DNA of 49,688 nucleotides from an uncultured Pseudomonadota bacterium (GTDB lineage Bacteria > Pseudomonadota > Alphaproteobacteria > UBA9219), in contig CAIQVS010000136.1 of assembly GCA_903875345.1 (NCBI GenBank), positions 1-49,688 on the forward strand, given 5' to 3'. The first letter of the stretch is position 1. Every line of letters begins with the position of its first letter. Made by a program: the position numbers and the translations under genes. The notes under the pieces were generated by a model. The model was not told the origin of the DNA. It saw nothing but the letters and a program-made list of their open reading frames with translations, and made no database searches. Below, piece by piece: positions 17,495 to 27,232 of this stretch.

Positions 17495-18256
17495 ATGAAA
17501 ATCGCATTCACCGCAGCCCATAATCGAGGCGCGCAACAGGCGTTGGCCGACCTCAAGAACCGCTACGGGCAACATGACCTCGACGCCGCAGACATTGTTG
17601 TCGCGCTCGGCGGCGACGGTCATATTCTAAAAACCCTCTATGAGATCATGAGTTTCGATAAAGCCATCTTCGCAATGCGTCGTACGGAATCCGTTGGCTT
17701 CCTGTGCAACGATTTTCGTAGTGAAGATTTGCCGGAAAGGCTCGGCAGGGCTCAGGCTGTAAAACTTCACCCCCTCCGCCTCGAAGCGCAATCAACGGAC
17801 GGATCCAAACACGAAGCTTTGGCCATTAACGAAGTGACAATAATTCGCGAAACACCCCAATCGGCGCGCTTGAACATCAGTATTGACGGAATCGAACGCC
17901 TGTCCCACTACAATGGCGATGGCATTCTCGTTTCAACTCCGGCCGGCAGCACCGCTTACAACCATTCCTGCGGCGGCCCGATTATACCGCTTGATGCCAA
18001 CACATTTGTTATCACCGCCATTTGCGGCTTCAGACCGCGCGGCTGGCGTTACGCCCTTCTATCGCATGATGCCGTGGTCGAGATCGAAGCGCTTGAAACA
18101 ACGAAACGTCCCGTGCGTATCGAAGCCGGGCTAGCAGTCATTCACAATGCCGCCTTTGTGAAAATTCACCGTGACGACAGCAAAAGCCTGACCCTGATGT
18201 TCGATCCCGATCAGCATCTGGGCGAACGCATTATTCGCGAGCAATTTATGTCCTGA
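17495..18256 (+). CDS. nadK: NAD kinase
   Basis: Phosphorylates NAD+ to NADP+ using ATP or polyphosphate. The product is 253 aa. The family motif GGDGHIL starts at residue 39 with catalytic Asp41. The conserved STPAGSTAYNHSCGGPI stretch follows near 150. RRTESVGFLCND is in place of the more common NxGxxGFL segment, as in the shorter alphaproteobacterial form. It is transcribed alone, divergent from chpT and convergent with fabF. Confidence 0.95.
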   Translation: MKIAFTAAHNRGAQQALADLKNRYGQHDLDAADIVVALGGDGHILKTLYEIMSFDKAIFAMRRTESVGFLCNDFRSEDLPERLGRAQAVKLHPLRLEAQSTDGSKHEALAINEVTIIRETPQSARLNISIDGIERLSHYNGDGILVSTPAGSTAYNHSCGGPIIPLDANTFVITAICGFRPRGWRYALLSHDAVVEIEALETTKRPVRIEAGLAVIHNAAFVKIHRDDSKSLTLMFDPDQHLGERIIREQFMS

Positions 18257-18277
18257 TGGCAATCAGGATGCTTTTTT
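18251..18277 (+). terminator. Intrinsic terminator of nadK overlapping the fabF 3' end
   Basis: TCCTGAT (18251-18257) pairs with ATCAGGA (18262-18268) around GGCA, followed by TGC and six T residues at 18272-18277. The left arm contains the nadK stop codon, and the right arm and U-run lie inside the end of the convergent fabF gene. Confidence 0.65.
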
Positions 18278-19525
18278 GAAAATCAGGCAGGCGTTTGTTC
18301 CGCCGAAGCCGAAGGAATTCGATAGAACGATGTCGATGTTACGTTGTTTTGCCTTGTGCGGCACGAGGTCGATCCCCTGAAGCCCATCGGACGGATCGTC
18401 GAGATTGAGCGTTGGCGGTGCGACCCCGTCGCGCATCGCTAGAATCGAATAGATCGCCTCAACCGCGCCAGCCGCGCCGAGCAAGTGCCCGATCGCCGAC
18501 TTGGTTGATGAAATGGAAACCTTGTTCACGGCATCGCCAAGTAGTCTTTTGATGCCCTTAATTTCGATCTCGTCCCCCATAGGGGTCGATGTGCCGTGAG
18601 CGTTGATATAATCGATCTGGCCGGGATGGATTTGAGCCCGTGTCAGCGCCATTTTCATGGCACGAAACCCGCCGTCGCCATCTTCGGCCGGAGCCGTCAT
18701 GTGATACGCATCGCCCGATAAGCCATAACCAATTAATTCCGCGTATATTTTCGCGCCGCGATTCTTGGCATGCTCATATTCCTCCAGCATCACGACGCCC
18801 GCGCCCTCGCCCATGACAAAGCCATCGCGTCCTTTGTCATAAGGGCGTGAAGCCTTGGTCGGAGTATCGTTGAACCCTGTCGATAAGGCGCGTAAAGCGC
18901 AGAAACCGGCAATTCCGATCCGACATACGGCAGCTTCCGCTCCGCCCGCGAGCATCATGTCGGCGTCACCGAGCATGATCAGCCGCGCAGCATCGCCAAT
19001 CGCATGCGCGCCTGTGGCGCAAGCCGTCACGACGGCATGGTTGGGACCACGGTATCCATGTTGAATGGAAATCTGCCCCGAAGCGAGATTGATCAGGCTT
19101 CGCGGAATGAAGAATGGGGAAACGCGCCGTGGCCCTTTTTCATGCAAGACGATCGACGTCTCATAAATTTCATTGAGGCCGCCAATACCAGAACCGACCA
19201 TAATGCCTATGCGTTCCCGAGCAGCATCATCGGCTGGAATATATGCGCTATCCTTCACCGCCTCATCCGCTGCCGCAACGGCATAATGGATGAAGGTGTC
19301 CATCTTCTTTTGCTCTTTGGGTTCAATAAAACGGTCCAGATTCAGCTGATCCGGAGCATCCCCGCGAGCAATCTGCCCCGCCACCTGACAAGGAAGATCG
19401 GAGGATTCAAATCGGGTAATTCTGGAAAGACCGCTTTCGCCAGCAACAAGGCGTCGCCAGTTGACCTCAACGCCAACGCCGAGGGGCGAAACCATACCCA
19501 TCCCTGTCACAACGACACGGCGCAT
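18263..19525 (-). CDS. fabF: 3-oxoacyl-ACP synthase II
   Basis: Condensing enzyme of fatty-acid elongation that joins malonyl-ACP to acyl-ACP, 420 aa. The start RRVVVTGMGMVSPLG is standard. The active-site Cys lies in VVTACATGAHAIGDA (about 165), and the two catalytic His lie in NAHGTSTPMGD (about 305) and SSTKSAIGHLLGAAG (about 343). The ATG at 19525 is preferred to a TTG at 19531. acpP lies 30 bp upstream on the same strand, the usual acpP-fabF pair. Confidence 0.97.
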   Translation of the reverse strand: MRRVVVTGMGMVSPLGVGVEVNWRRLVAGESGLSRITRFESSDLPCQVAGQIARGDAPDQLNLDRFIEPKEQKKMDTFIHYAVAAADEAVKDSAYIPADDAARERIGIMVGSGIGGLNEIYETSIVLHEKGPRRVSPFFIPRSLINLASGQISIQHGYRGPNHAVVTACATGAHAIGDAARLIMLGDADMMLAGGAEAAVCRIGIAGFCALRALSTGFNDTPTKASRPYDKGRDGFVMGEGAGVVMLEEYEHAKNRGAKIYAELIGYGLSGDAYHMTAPAEDGDGGFRAMKMALTRAQIHPGQIDYINAHGTSTPMGDEIEIKGIKRLLGDAVNKVSISSTKSAIGHLLGAAGAVEAIYSILAMRDGVAPPTLNLDDPSDGLQGIDLVPHKAKQRNIDIVLSNSFGFGGTNACLIFKKAS

Positions 19526-19555
19526 AATCAATGTCCGCTGTTCACTGAAGCGGCC

Positions 19556-19798
19556 TTAGGCCGCTGCTTTTTTCTGATTGATGTAATCGACCGCATCCTT
19601 GACCGTCACGATCTTTTCGGCAGCATCATCGGGAATCTCGACGCCGAATTCCTCTTCAAAGGCCATCACGAGTTCGACCGTGTCGAGGCTGTCGGCACCC
19701 AAATCGTCGATGAAGCTGGCATTTTCGGTGACCTTGGCGGCATCGACGCCCAGATGATCAACAACGATTTTTTTCACGCGTTCAGCTATATCGCTCAT
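19556..19798 (-). CDS. acpP: Acyl carrier protein
   Basis: Acidic 80-aa carrier protein of fatty-acid synthesis. Ser37 in [19 protein letters not shown] receives the phosphopantetheine arm. The start at 19798 gives the standard [13 protein letters not shown]-terminus. A longer frame to 19861 adds residues not found in the family. It is co-transcribed with fabF. Confidence 0.98.
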   Translation of the reverse strand: MSDIAERVKKIVVDHLGVDAAKVTENASFIDDLGADSLDTVELVMAFEEEFGVEIPDDAAEKIVTVKDAVDYINQKKAAA

Positions 19799-20057
19799 AA
19801 TTTCTCGAACCCTCTGTTGGTTATCACAATGGCGGAACGAATCTGAATCGGCACCGCACATGAACGCACTTCTCTATTCTGTGACACCGCTTCTGTCCAG
19901 AAGATAAAATGCAGATTGAATCATTTTTTTCCTAACACAATGAAATATCTTGTTTTCTGGCAAAAATTCAGCCATCCATAAAAGGGCTTGAGAATAAACG
20001 CAGATAACGCCTTTTCTTATTGGAATCAAGGCGTTAGTTCGTATCGGCTTGACAAAC

Positions 20058-21836
20058 ATGAATGTTATAGACCAACAGGTCAACCAAATCGCTTCCACCG
20101 GGCTTCACCCTTTAAGGCAAATAGGCGCTTACCTTGCGCCCTATAAAATGGAGATTGGCGCGGCCGCTTTTGCCATTTTAGTGGCAGGAACAACGGTACT
20201 CAGCATCGTCGGCGGTCTGCGTTATGTTATCGATCAAGGGTTCCTTGCCAACGATCCCCAAATGCTTGATTGGACGCTACTGCATCTGCTGGTGGCGATC
20301 ATTATTTTATCCGCAGCAACTTTTGCCCGTTATTCTCTGGTGGCTTGGCTTGGCGAGCGCGTCGTCGCTGATTTGCGGCGTGCCGTCTATGGGCATATCC
20401 TGAAGCTCAGCCCTGCTTTCTTTGAGGTTACGCGGAGCGGCGACATCCTGTCTCGCCTGTCCTCGGACACCAGCATCCTGCAAAGCCTGATCGGTTCGTC
20501 GATTTCAGTCGCATTAAGAAATTGCGTCCTGCTTATCGGCGGCCTGATCATGATGCTGCTCACAAGCGCCAAATTGACAGGGTTTGTTTTAATCGGAATC
20601 GTGGCAATCGTAGCTCCCATCGTTTTCATCGGACGCAAAGTGCGCCGTCTCTCCAAAACCAATCAGGAACGCATCGCCGATCTGAATGCCGGGGCCGAAG
20701 AAACGATCTATGGCATCCGTACGGTTCAGGCTTTCGGCCACGAAGCTCTCAGCCGTCAATATTTTAACGAACAGACCGAGCTCGCCGTCGAAGCGGCCAC
20801 ACGGCATATTCGCGCACGCGGATCACTGACCGCTATGGTTATCTTGCTGGTCTTTTCCGGCATTGGCGTGATGCTCTGGATCGGCGGGCATGACGTTCTG
20901 AATCATGCCATCACCGCCGGACAATTATCCGCCTTCGTCGGCTATGCCGCCATTGCCGCTGGAGCTGTCGGCGCAGTCAGCGAAACCATGGGCGATCTGA
21001 ACCGCGCCGCCGGAGCGACCGAGCGTATTTTCGATCTGCTGGCCGAACAGCCGATCATCACCGCCCCGCCGCAACCGACGGCTCTTCCCTTACCAAAGGG
21101 CAGGCTTTCATTTGACCATGTAACCTTTTGTTACCCCGCGCGCCCCAATACGCCGTCGCTTAACAATGTTTCTTTCACAATTAATTCCGGTGAACGCGTC
21201 GCGATCGTCGGACCAAGCGGCGCAGGCAAGACCACGCTCTATCAACTGATTCTGCGTTTTTATGATCCGCAGCAAGGAACGGTCTCTCTCGACGGAGTCA
21301 ATGTAAAGCTGGCGGATCCCCATGACGTTCGATCGCGCATCGGCCTCGTTCCTCAAGATCCGGTGATTTTCTCCACCGATGCGTGGCAGAATATCGCCTA
21401 TGGTCGTCCCGACGCATCGCAGGATGATATTCGCGCGGCGGCGCGCGCGGCGCATGCCGACGAGTTTCTGTCCGGTCTGCCTCATGGGTACGATACGCAC
21501 CTCGGCGAAAAAGGCGTGCGCCTGTCGGGCGGACAACGGCAGCGCCTCGCCATCGCCCGCGCGATTTTACGCAATCCGTCGATTCTGTTGCTCGACGAAG
21601 CAACCTCGGCGCTTGATGCCGAAAGCGAGCGTTATGTGCAAGACGCGCTGGATCAGTTGATGCGTGGGCGCACGACGCTCATCATCGCCCACCGCCTCGC
21701 CACCGTCACCAAAGCCGACCGGATTTTGGTATTGGATCAGGGACGGCTCGTCGCCTCAGGCACGCATCAAAGCCTGATCGGCGAAGGCGGATTGTATGCC
21801 CGCCTCGCGGCGCTGCAATTCGATCAGGCGGCGTGA
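20058..21836 (+). CDS. ABC exporter, fused membrane and ATPase domains (MsbA-like)
   Basis: Half-transporter (about 592 aa) that probably works as a homodimer. The N-terminal membrane domain (about 30-310) has six predicted helices. The ATPase domain carries Walker A GPSGAGKTT near 383, Q-loop LVPQDPVIF, signature LSGGQRQRLA and Walker B ILLLDEATSALD. It resembles the ABCB/MsbA family, which exports lipids, drugs or peptides. The substrate cannot be read. The ATG at 20058 is used; a TTG at 20049 would add three residues. It is transcribed alone, divergent from acpP after about 260 bp, and convergent with the flavoprotein gene. Confidence 0.92.
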   Translation: MNVIDQQVNQIASTGLHPLRQIGAYLAPYKMEIGAAAFAILVAGTTVLSIVGGLRYVIDQGFLANDPQMLDWTLLHLLVAIIILSAATFARYSLVAWLGERVVADLRRAVYGHILKLSPAFFEVTRSGDILSRLSSDTSILQSLIGSSISVALRNCVLLIGGLIMMLLTSAKLTGFVLIGIVAIVAPIVFIGRKVRRLSKTNQERIADLNAGAEETIYGIRTVQAFGHEALSRQYFNEQTELAVEAATRHIRARGSLTAMVILLVFSGIGVMLWIGGHDVLNHAITAGQLSAFVGYAAIAAGAVGAVSETMGDLNRAAGATERIFDLLAEQPIITAPPQPTALPLPKGRLSFDHVTFCYPARPNTPSLNNVSFTINSGERVAIVGPSGAGKTTLYQLILRFYDPQQGTVSLDGVNVKLADPHDVRSRIGLVPQDPVIFSTDAWQNIAYGRPDASQDDIRAAARAAHADEFLSGLPHGYDTHLGEKGVRLSGGQRQRLAIARAILRNPSILLLDEATSALDAESERYVQDALDQLMRGRTTLIIAHRLATVTKADRILVLDQGRLVASGTHQSLIGEGGLYARLAALQFDQAA

Positions 21837-21837
21837 A

Positions 21838-23250
21838 TTAATCGAAAATCTTGCCCGGATTCATGATGCCGTCCGGATCGAGCGCGCGTTTGATCCGGCG
21901 CATGAGCTCCAGTTCAATCGGAGATTTGATCGAAGCCAAGACCGCTTTGCGTTCAAGGCCGATGCCGTGTTCGGCGCTGATACTACCTTGCCGACGATCC
22001 ACTTCGCCAAAAACAATCACCTGAATGCGCGCCTTCAGCACGGCGAAATCTTCCGCGCTCCGCACCCCGGTCGCATACATGTTGTAGTGCAGATTGCCGT
22101 CGCCAATATGACCGAACGGCATCGGCACGATGTCCGGCGCTTCGGCCTTGATCAGCGTTTCCGTTGACACAAGAAAATCCGCGATTTCCTCCAACGGTAG
22201 GGCAATGTCGAAATGGATACGATTGCCCTGCTTGCGCAACGCCTCCGGAATATGCTCGCGCACATGCCAGAACTGCCGCGCCTGCGCCGCGCTTTCGGCA
22301 ATGACGGCGTCCAGAATTTGCCCCTTCTCAATTCCTGCGGTTGCGACGTTTTCAAACATGGCCGAGAGCGGCACGGCAGATGACGACGCACCGAGTTCAA
22401 TCAGCAGATAATAAGGCGCGCCGTCCTGCCCCGGAAAACGCACGCCCGGAATGTGTTTCATCACGAGGCGTAACGCCGCGAGCGACATGATCTCAAACGA
22501 GGTCAGAACTTCCGCACCCTCGCGACGGAACGCGCCGAACAGATCGAGCGCAGCTTTGGCGCTCGGCACGGCGACAACGGTGGTGAAACTCTGCCGCAAG
22601 GCCGGAAACAACCGCAACGTCGCGACAGTCACAATGCCGAGCGTACCTTCGGAACCGATGAGCATCTGGCTGAGATTGTAGCCCGTATTGTCCTTCACCA
22701 GTTTTTTGAGACTTGAAACAACCGAACCGTTTGGCAGAACGGCTTCGATGCCCAGAACCAGATTGCGCATCGTGCCGTAACGCAGAACCGCCGTCCCGCC
22801 AGCATTCGTGCCGATAGCGCCGCCGATCTGCATACTGCCTTCGGAAGCCATGCTGAGCGGAAACAGAAATCCGGCATCAGCGGCAGCGTCCTGTACATTC
22901 TTCAGGATCGCGCCCGCCTCAACCGTCATAATCGAACCGATGGGATCAAGCGCGCGGATTTTGTTCATACGCGACAAGTTGACGACTATTTCCTGCCCCT
23001 GCGTCATTGGGATGCCCCCATCGACAAGGCCGGTATTGCCGCCCTGCGGCACAATCGGTTGGCGATAACGGCGGCAAATTTTCACAATCTCCGCGACATG
23101 TTGCGTCGTCGAAGGCAAGGCGATCAGCGGCGATGTAACGATATGCCGGTTGCGCATTGATGTGAGATACGGCTCCATCGCCGACGCATCGTCGATATAG
23201 CCGCCCACGCCGAGAAGATTCCGGATTGCGTTCAGGGCCTCTGTTGACAT
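21838..23250 (-). CDS. FAD-binding oxidoreductase, D-2-hydroxyglutarate/D-lactate dehydrogenase type
   Basis: Flavoprotein of 470 aa in the GlcD/D2HGDH family. The PCMH-type FAD domain shows VPQGGNTGLVDGG near 75-87 and GGAIGTNAGGTAVLRYGTM near 140-158. The C-terminal FAD-oxidase domain has PFGHIGDGNLHYNM with metal-binding His, and the ending SAEHGIGLERK. It should oxidise a D-2-hydroxyacid and pass electrons to a quinone or electron-transfer flavoprotein. The ATG at 23250 is preceded by GGGGGA. The frame extends further up, but only by overlapping fhs. It is likely co-transcribed with fhs. Confidence 0.88.
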   Translation of the reverse strand: MSTEALNAIRNLLGVGGYIDDASAMEPYLTSMRNRHIVTSPLIALPSTTQHVAEIVKICRRYRQPIVPQGGNTGLVDGGIPMTQGQEIVVNLSRMNKIRALDPIGSIMTVEAGAILKNVQDAAADAGFLFPLSMASEGSMQIGGAIGTNAGGTAVLRYGTMRNLVLGIEAVLPNGSVVSSLKKLVKDNTGYNLSQMLIGSEGTLGIVTVATLRLFPALRQSFTTVVAVPSAKAALDLFGAFRREGAEVLTSFEIMSLAALRLVMKHIPGVRFPGQDGAPYYLLIELGASSSAVPLSAMFENVATAGIEKGQILDAVIAESAAQARQFWHVREHIPEALRKQGNRIHFDIALPLEEIADFLVSTETLIKAEAPDIVPMPFGHIGDGNLHYNMYATGVRSAEDFAVLKARIQVIVFGEVDRRQGSISAEHGIGLERKAVLASIKSPIELELMRRIKRALDPDGIMNPGKIFD

Positions 23251-23281
23251 CAAAGCAAATCCCCCGCGTCGTTCATGCAGC

Positions 23282-24955
23282 CTAAAACAAGCCCTCAATC
23301 AAGCCATGCTGATCGACATGGATACGATGCGCGGCGGGTTCGCGCGGCAGGCCGGGCATCGTCACAATCTCGCCGCACAAGGCAACGACAAATCCCGCAC
23401 CCGCCGACAGCCGGACATCGCGTACCGGCAACATGAATCCCTCCGGTGCGCCGCGCACATCGGGATCAGATGAGAAGCTATACTGCGTCTTGGCCATGCA
23501 AACCGGAAAAGCGCCGAAACCTTCTACCTCATACTGCTCCAGTTTCCGCGCCGCCACGGGCGCAAGATCAATATCTTTGGCGCGGTAGATTTCCCGCGCG
23601 ACCGTGCGCATCTTCTCCGCGAGCGGCATCGCGTTGTCATAAAGCGGCTTGAAATCCGCCCGTCCGCCGTTTGCCAAAGCGATGACATCCCGCGCCAAAT
23701 CCTCGGCGCCCTTGCCGCCCTCTGCCCAATGACGGCAGACATGGGCAGTCACGCCCAGTTCCGCGCAAGCCCTGCTGATGACTTCAATCTCAGCATCGCT
23801 GTCGCTCGTGAAATGGTTGATCGCGACGACGACCGGCACGCCGAACTTCTTCACATTCTCGACATGGCGCAACAAATTGCCGAGTCCCGCCGTGACCGCC
23901 GCGACGTTTTCCCGACCTAGATCACCCTTGGCGACGCCGCCATGCATCTTGAGCGCGCGAACGGTCGCGACGACAACAGCCGCTGCAGGACGGAGGCCGG
24001 ACTGACGGCACTTGATGTCAAAGAATTTCTCTGCCCCAAGGTCGGCTCCGAACCCAGCTTCGGTGACGATAAAATCGCCAAGCTTTAACGCCGTTTCCGT
24101 AGCGATCAGCGAGTTGCAGCCGTGCGCGATATTGGCGAACGGCCCGCCATGCACCAGCACGGGCGTGTGCTCGATCGTCTGCACGAGATTGGGCTGAAAC
24201 GCGTCGCGAAGCAGCGCCGTCATGGCAGACGCGGCTTGAAGTTCCTTGGCGGTGATGGCGGCTTTTTTGGAATTCCGCCCGACGATAATGCGCCCAAGCC
24301 GTTCCTCAAGATCAGCGAGCGAACGAGCCAAACAGAAAATCGCCATCACTTCGGAGGCGACGGTGATGTCGAATCCGTCCTCGCGCGTTTGGCCATTGTT
24401 GCCGAGACCGACAACGATTTGCCGCAAGGCGCGGTCGTTCATATCCATAACGCGACGGAACGCGATCTTGGCGGGATCGATGCCAAGCGCATTGCCCCAG
24501 TAAATATGATTGTCGATCATCGCCGCCAGCAGATTGTTGGCGGACGTCATGGCGTGAAAATCGCCTGTGAAATGCAGGTTGATCTCGTCCATCGGCATCA
24601 TCTGCGCGTAGCCGCCGCCTGTCGCCCCTCCCTTCATACCGAAGCAGGGGCCAAGCGACGGCTCGCGCAGGCATATGACGGTTTTCTTGCCGAGGCGCGT
24701 CAGCGCGTCGCCGAGGCCAATGGTTGTCGTGGTCTTGCCCTCGCCCGCCGGAGTTGGGCTGATTGCCGTGACGAGGATCAGCTTGCTGTCACGTTTCTCC
24801 GACAGGGTTTTAATATAGTCGAGACCGAGTTTGGCTTTGTGCGGACCGTAACGATACAGCGCATCGGCAGGAATGCCGAGCTTCGCGCCGATGGCTTCAA
24901 TCGGCAGGAGCTTCGTTTGTCGCGCAATGGCGATGTCGGAGAGAGGTTGGGGCAT
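23282..24955 (-). CDS. fhs: Formate--tetrahydrofolate ligase
   Basis: ATP-dependent ligase making 10-formyl-THF from formate and THF, 557 aa. The P-loop [13 protein letters not shown] begins at residue 68. [16 protein letters not shown] (about 97-112) and [13 protein letters not shown] (about 335) are family signatures. It feeds purine and formyl-Met synthesis and connects with glyA elsewhere in the window. A flavoprotein gene follows 31 bp downstream. No riboswitch-like element is apparent upstream of this gene, unlike glyA. Confidence 0.97.
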   Translation of the reverse strand: MPQPLSDIAIARQTKLLPIEAIGAKLGIPADALYRYGPHKAKLGLDYIKTLSEKRDSKLILVTAISPTPAGEGKTTTTIGLGDALTRLGKKTVICLREPSLGPCFGMKGGATGGGYAQMMPMDEINLHFTGDFHAMTSANNLLAAMIDNHIYWGNALGIDPAKIAFRRVMDMNDRALRQIVVGLGNNGQTREDGFDITVASEVMAIFCLARSLADLEERLGRIIVGRNSKKAAITAKELQAASAMTALLRDAFQPNLVQTIEHTPVLVHGGPFANIAHGCNSLIATETALKLGDFIVTEAGFGADLGAEKFFDIKCRQSGLRPAAAVVVATVRALKMHGGVAKGDLGRENVAAVTAGLGNLLRHVENVKKFGVPVVVAINHFTSDSDAEIEVISRACAELGVTAHVCRHWAEGGKGAEDLARDVIALANGGRADFKPLYDNAMPLAEKMRTVAREIYRAKDIDLAPVAARKLEQYEVEGFGAFPVCMAKTQYSFSSDPDVRGAPEGFMLPVRDVRLSAGAGFVVALCGEIVTMPGLPREPAAHRIHVDQHGLIEGLF

Positions 24956-25281
24956 GAGGAAAAGATCCGAAACATATAATGGCTACAACGAATATGGATG
25001 CTAAAGACACTTCCTTCAATTGACAATGAAGCGAAGCAACCCCTTCAATATGCCGAAGGCACCGTAGAAAAACGTATCGCTTTATTGCCCCGGTTGCGTC
25101 AATTGGCTTCGATCTATGCTTTTGATAACATTATGTATCTCTACCAAAGAATCTTGTGCCGCGTATCCAGCACGACTGAAACAAAGCAAAGCTCATGGGT
25201 TATGGTGACTTTTGGCAAGCAGCCCAACAGAACTTTCACCTGCTTCCACAGATGCCCCAAGCCAAAAACATGGCTATTATC
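24956..25281. other. Intergenic region between fhs and cheZ, with a doubtful ORF
   Basis: A plus-strand frame from 24998 to 25318 could encode 106 aa, but it has no Shine-Dalgarno sequence and runs 37 bp into the 3' end of cheZ. The first half (EGTVEKRIALLPRLRQLA) looks more protein-like than the second. It might be a gene remnant. I see no RNA gene or terminator with confidence. Confidence 0.3.
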
Positions 25282-25950
25282 TCAGCCTCCGGATAAAAGC
25301 CGATCAATGTCTTCCTGACTCGACGCTTTGGAGGACAATTGCGGGCCATTCAACAGGCCTTTTTCCGGATCGGCAGCATGGACGTGTTTCGGCGTGTGCG
25401 CGTCACCGCTGTCGCCGCGATGAATTTCATCGCCCATCGCCTTGGTCAAGGCCTCGATCTTCATATCGATATGTTTCAAGGTCTCGACCACTTTCGTGAT
25501 GCGTTGGCCTGTAATATCCTGAAAGTTGCAGGCTTCGAATATTTTTGTGGTGCAGGCGATAAGTTTGCCCTTAAGCTCTGGCGGACAGGTTTCGGCTATA
25601 GCAGAAACTTCGTCGCACACATCCATGATCTTGTTGGTCGCCTCTTCGGTAGCCCCGACCACAGCATCCAGTTCATCTGTCGCCGTCGGAATATGTTGTA
25701 GGCTGATGTCTTTCGGCTTAATCGCCGCGATATCGCTCTTGGCCTGACGGATATAAATCGCCAACGCTTCAAGCTCAGAATAGAATTTGAGATCAGCAGC
25801 GGAGACATCGCTTCCAAGCGATTCGATGACCTGCCGCACGATTTGCGCCACTTCGATCGAAGATAGCGGTTTCTGCACCGCTTCATGCGCGGCCTTGATT
25901 TCCTGATGCAGGCGATCCTGCAATTCGTGTAAACGGGGCGTCATGGTCAT
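25282..25950 (-). CDS. cheZ: Protein phosphatase CheZ
   Basis: Phosphatase that dephosphorylates CheY-P, 222 aa. The long helical hairpin carries the active site CNFQDITGQRITKV, with Asp145 and Gln149 in the D-x-x-x-Q arrangement required for catalysis. After an acidic, flexible linker (about 175-208) the protein ends with SQEDIDRLLSGG, the position of the CheY-binding C-terminal helix in known CheZ. That peptide resembles the FliM CheY-binding peptide in this same window (LSQNEIDSLL). It lies 18 bp downstream of cheY. Confidence 0.92.
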   Translation of the reverse strand: MTMTPRLHELQDRLHQEIKAAHEAVQKPLSSIEVAQIVRQVIESLGSDVSAADLKFYSELEALAIYIRQAKSDIAAIKPKDISLQHIPTATDELDAVVGATEEATNKIMDVCDEVSAIAETCPPELKGKLIACTTKIFEACNFQDITGQRITKVVETLKHIDMKIEALTKAMGDEIHRGDSGDAHTPKHVHAADPEKGLLNGPQLSSKASSQEDIDRLLSGG

Positions 25951-25968
25951 GGTAATCTCTCCCTTTGC

Positions 25969-26355
25969 TTAGAAAGTGCCGAGAACAGAAACGATTTTCT
26001 GCTTCAAAGTTTCGGCGTTAAATGGCTTGACGATATAGTTGTTAACCCCGGCTTCCTTGGCGGCAACAACGTTCTCGGTCTTGCTTTCTGCGGTCACCAT
26101 AATGAAGGGGGTCGCTTTCAGCTTCTCATCCAAACGCACTTCTTTCAAAAGCTGCAACCCGGTCATGGGCTGCATGTTCCAGTCCGAAATGACAAGACCC
26201 ACCGGCACTTCATGCAAAACCTTGAGAGCGCCGCTGCCGTCCGTTGCCTGAAGCACGTTTTTGAACCCCAACTGTTTCAGCAGGTTTTCAATAATACGCA
26301 GCATGGTTTTGTAATCGTCCACAATCAGGATGTTCATGTTCATATCGACAGCCAT
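25969..26355 (-). CDS. cheY: Chemotaxis response regulator CheY (cheZ-linked copy)
   Basis: Single receiver domain of 128 aa. Acidic pair DD at 13-14, phospho-acceptor Asp58 in VISDWNMQPMTG, Thr in VTAES and Lys in IVKPF complete the active site. It resembles E. coli-type CheY (MLRIIENLLKQLGF) more than the copy in the che operon. Its pairing with cheZ, and the nearby flagellar switch gene fliM, suggest that this is the motor-binding CheY. This is inferred from context. Confidence 0.94.
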   Translation of the reverse strand: MAVDMNMNILIVDDYKTMLRIIENLLKQLGFKNVLQATDGSGALKVLHEVPVGLVISDWNMQPMTGLQLLKEVRLDEKLKATPFIMVTAESKTENVVAAKEAGVNNYIVKPFNAETLKQKIVSVLGTF

Positions 26356-26463
26356 AGGCGTACTCCTTAAAATGGGCGGAAAAGGTGGCGGAAAGAAACC
26401 TTGGACTCAAACGATCACTCACCAGAGTAACGACACATACTGAAAAAAGCGTTACCAAGAAGC

Positions 26464-26477
26464 TTAAGAATTATTAA
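26464..26477. promoter_or_regulatory. CtrA-like double TTAA (six-base spacing) upstream of cheY-cheZ
   Basis: TTAA-N6-TTAA lies about 110 bp before the cheY start, in a 165-bp gap between motE and cheY. The spacing is one base short of the CtrA consensus, so it is only a candidate. Confidence 0.25.
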
Positions 26478-26520
26478 AGCGATTTCCATCAAAGATATTG
26501 GAAGCTCGTCTGTCGCGGCA

Positions 26521-27225
26521 TCACTTGACCTGTGGCAGTTGATCCTGCTTGGTCAAAGCCATCGTAATGTCCTTGGCTTTTTCCGGGGTCATTTTGGCCA
26601 TAATGGGGGCTGTGCTTTTGGGTTTCATGCGCTGAATGACATTCAGCAAAACCGGCATGTCGAGAGTTTCAAGAATTTTGGCAGCGTCTTCCGGTTTCAT
26701 GGTTTCATAAACCTTGACCAAATTGTCCAGCTGCGTCGCCTGCGACTCGCTGACCTGATTGATCATGGACTGAAGCTGCGAGCGCAGAGTCTGCAGCTCC
26801 TTGATCTTTTGATCGACGCGTTGCTCGGCAATCTTGATCAGTTCTTCGCGTGTATCGAGCGCTTTAGCGCGTTTTTCCAGTTCGTCATGGCGCGCCGAAA
26901 GCTGTTTTAAAACCTCCATCTCGGCCGGCGACGTATCTTCGTCGGTAGGCGGGACAAGCGGTCCCGAACCATCGGAGCCAGACGCGCCATTCGGATTGTT
27001 TGAGCTATCTGAGGCTTTATCAGCCTGTTTTGCGTTATCCTTAGGGGCCGGAGCGGCAGGTGATGCCGAGGTAGGCGCGGATGACTCGGCGTGCGCTACG
27101 GGCGCGATCAAAGCACCAGAAGAGACCAATTCCCAAATATCATCGACCCGCATGCTCAAAATCACCACCCCGATGAGCATCATAAGCGGCAGGAGGTAAC
27201 GTGGGTTGGACAAGCGGCGAAGCAT
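26521..27225 (-). CDS. MotE-like flagellar protein (MgtE N-domain-like)
   Basis: Inner-membrane anchored periplasmic protein of 234 aa. One membrane segment lies near residues 10-28, then an Ala/Pro/Ser-rich stretch (about 45-105), a predicted coiled coil (about 110-165, KRAKALDTREELIKIAEQRV) and a C-terminal MgtE_N-like module with KPEDAAKILETLDMPVLLNV and MKPKSTAPIMAKMTPEKA. MotE is a chaperone for MotC needed for motor assembly in rhizobia. The flagellar neighbourhood supports a comparable role. It is the last gene of fliL-fliM-DUF6468-motE. Confidence 0.85.
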   Translation of the reverse strand: MLRRLSNPRYLLPLMMLIGVVILSMRVDDIWELVSSGALIAPVAHAESSAPTSASPAAPAPKDNAKQADKASDSSNNPNGASGSDGSGPLVPPTDEDTSPAEMEVLKQLSARHDELEKRAKALDTREELIKIAEQRVDQKIKELQTLRSQLQSMINQVSESQATQLDNLVKVYETMKPEDAAKILETLDMPVLLNVIQRMKPKSTAPIMAKMTPEKAKDITMALTKQDQLPQVK

Positions 27226-27232
27226 CTCGGAT

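Noticed and set aside
24998-25318. Possible 106-aa gene between fhs and cheZ
   Set aside because: No ribosome-binding site, overlap with the cheZ 3' end, and no recognisable family; kept only as a note on the gap.
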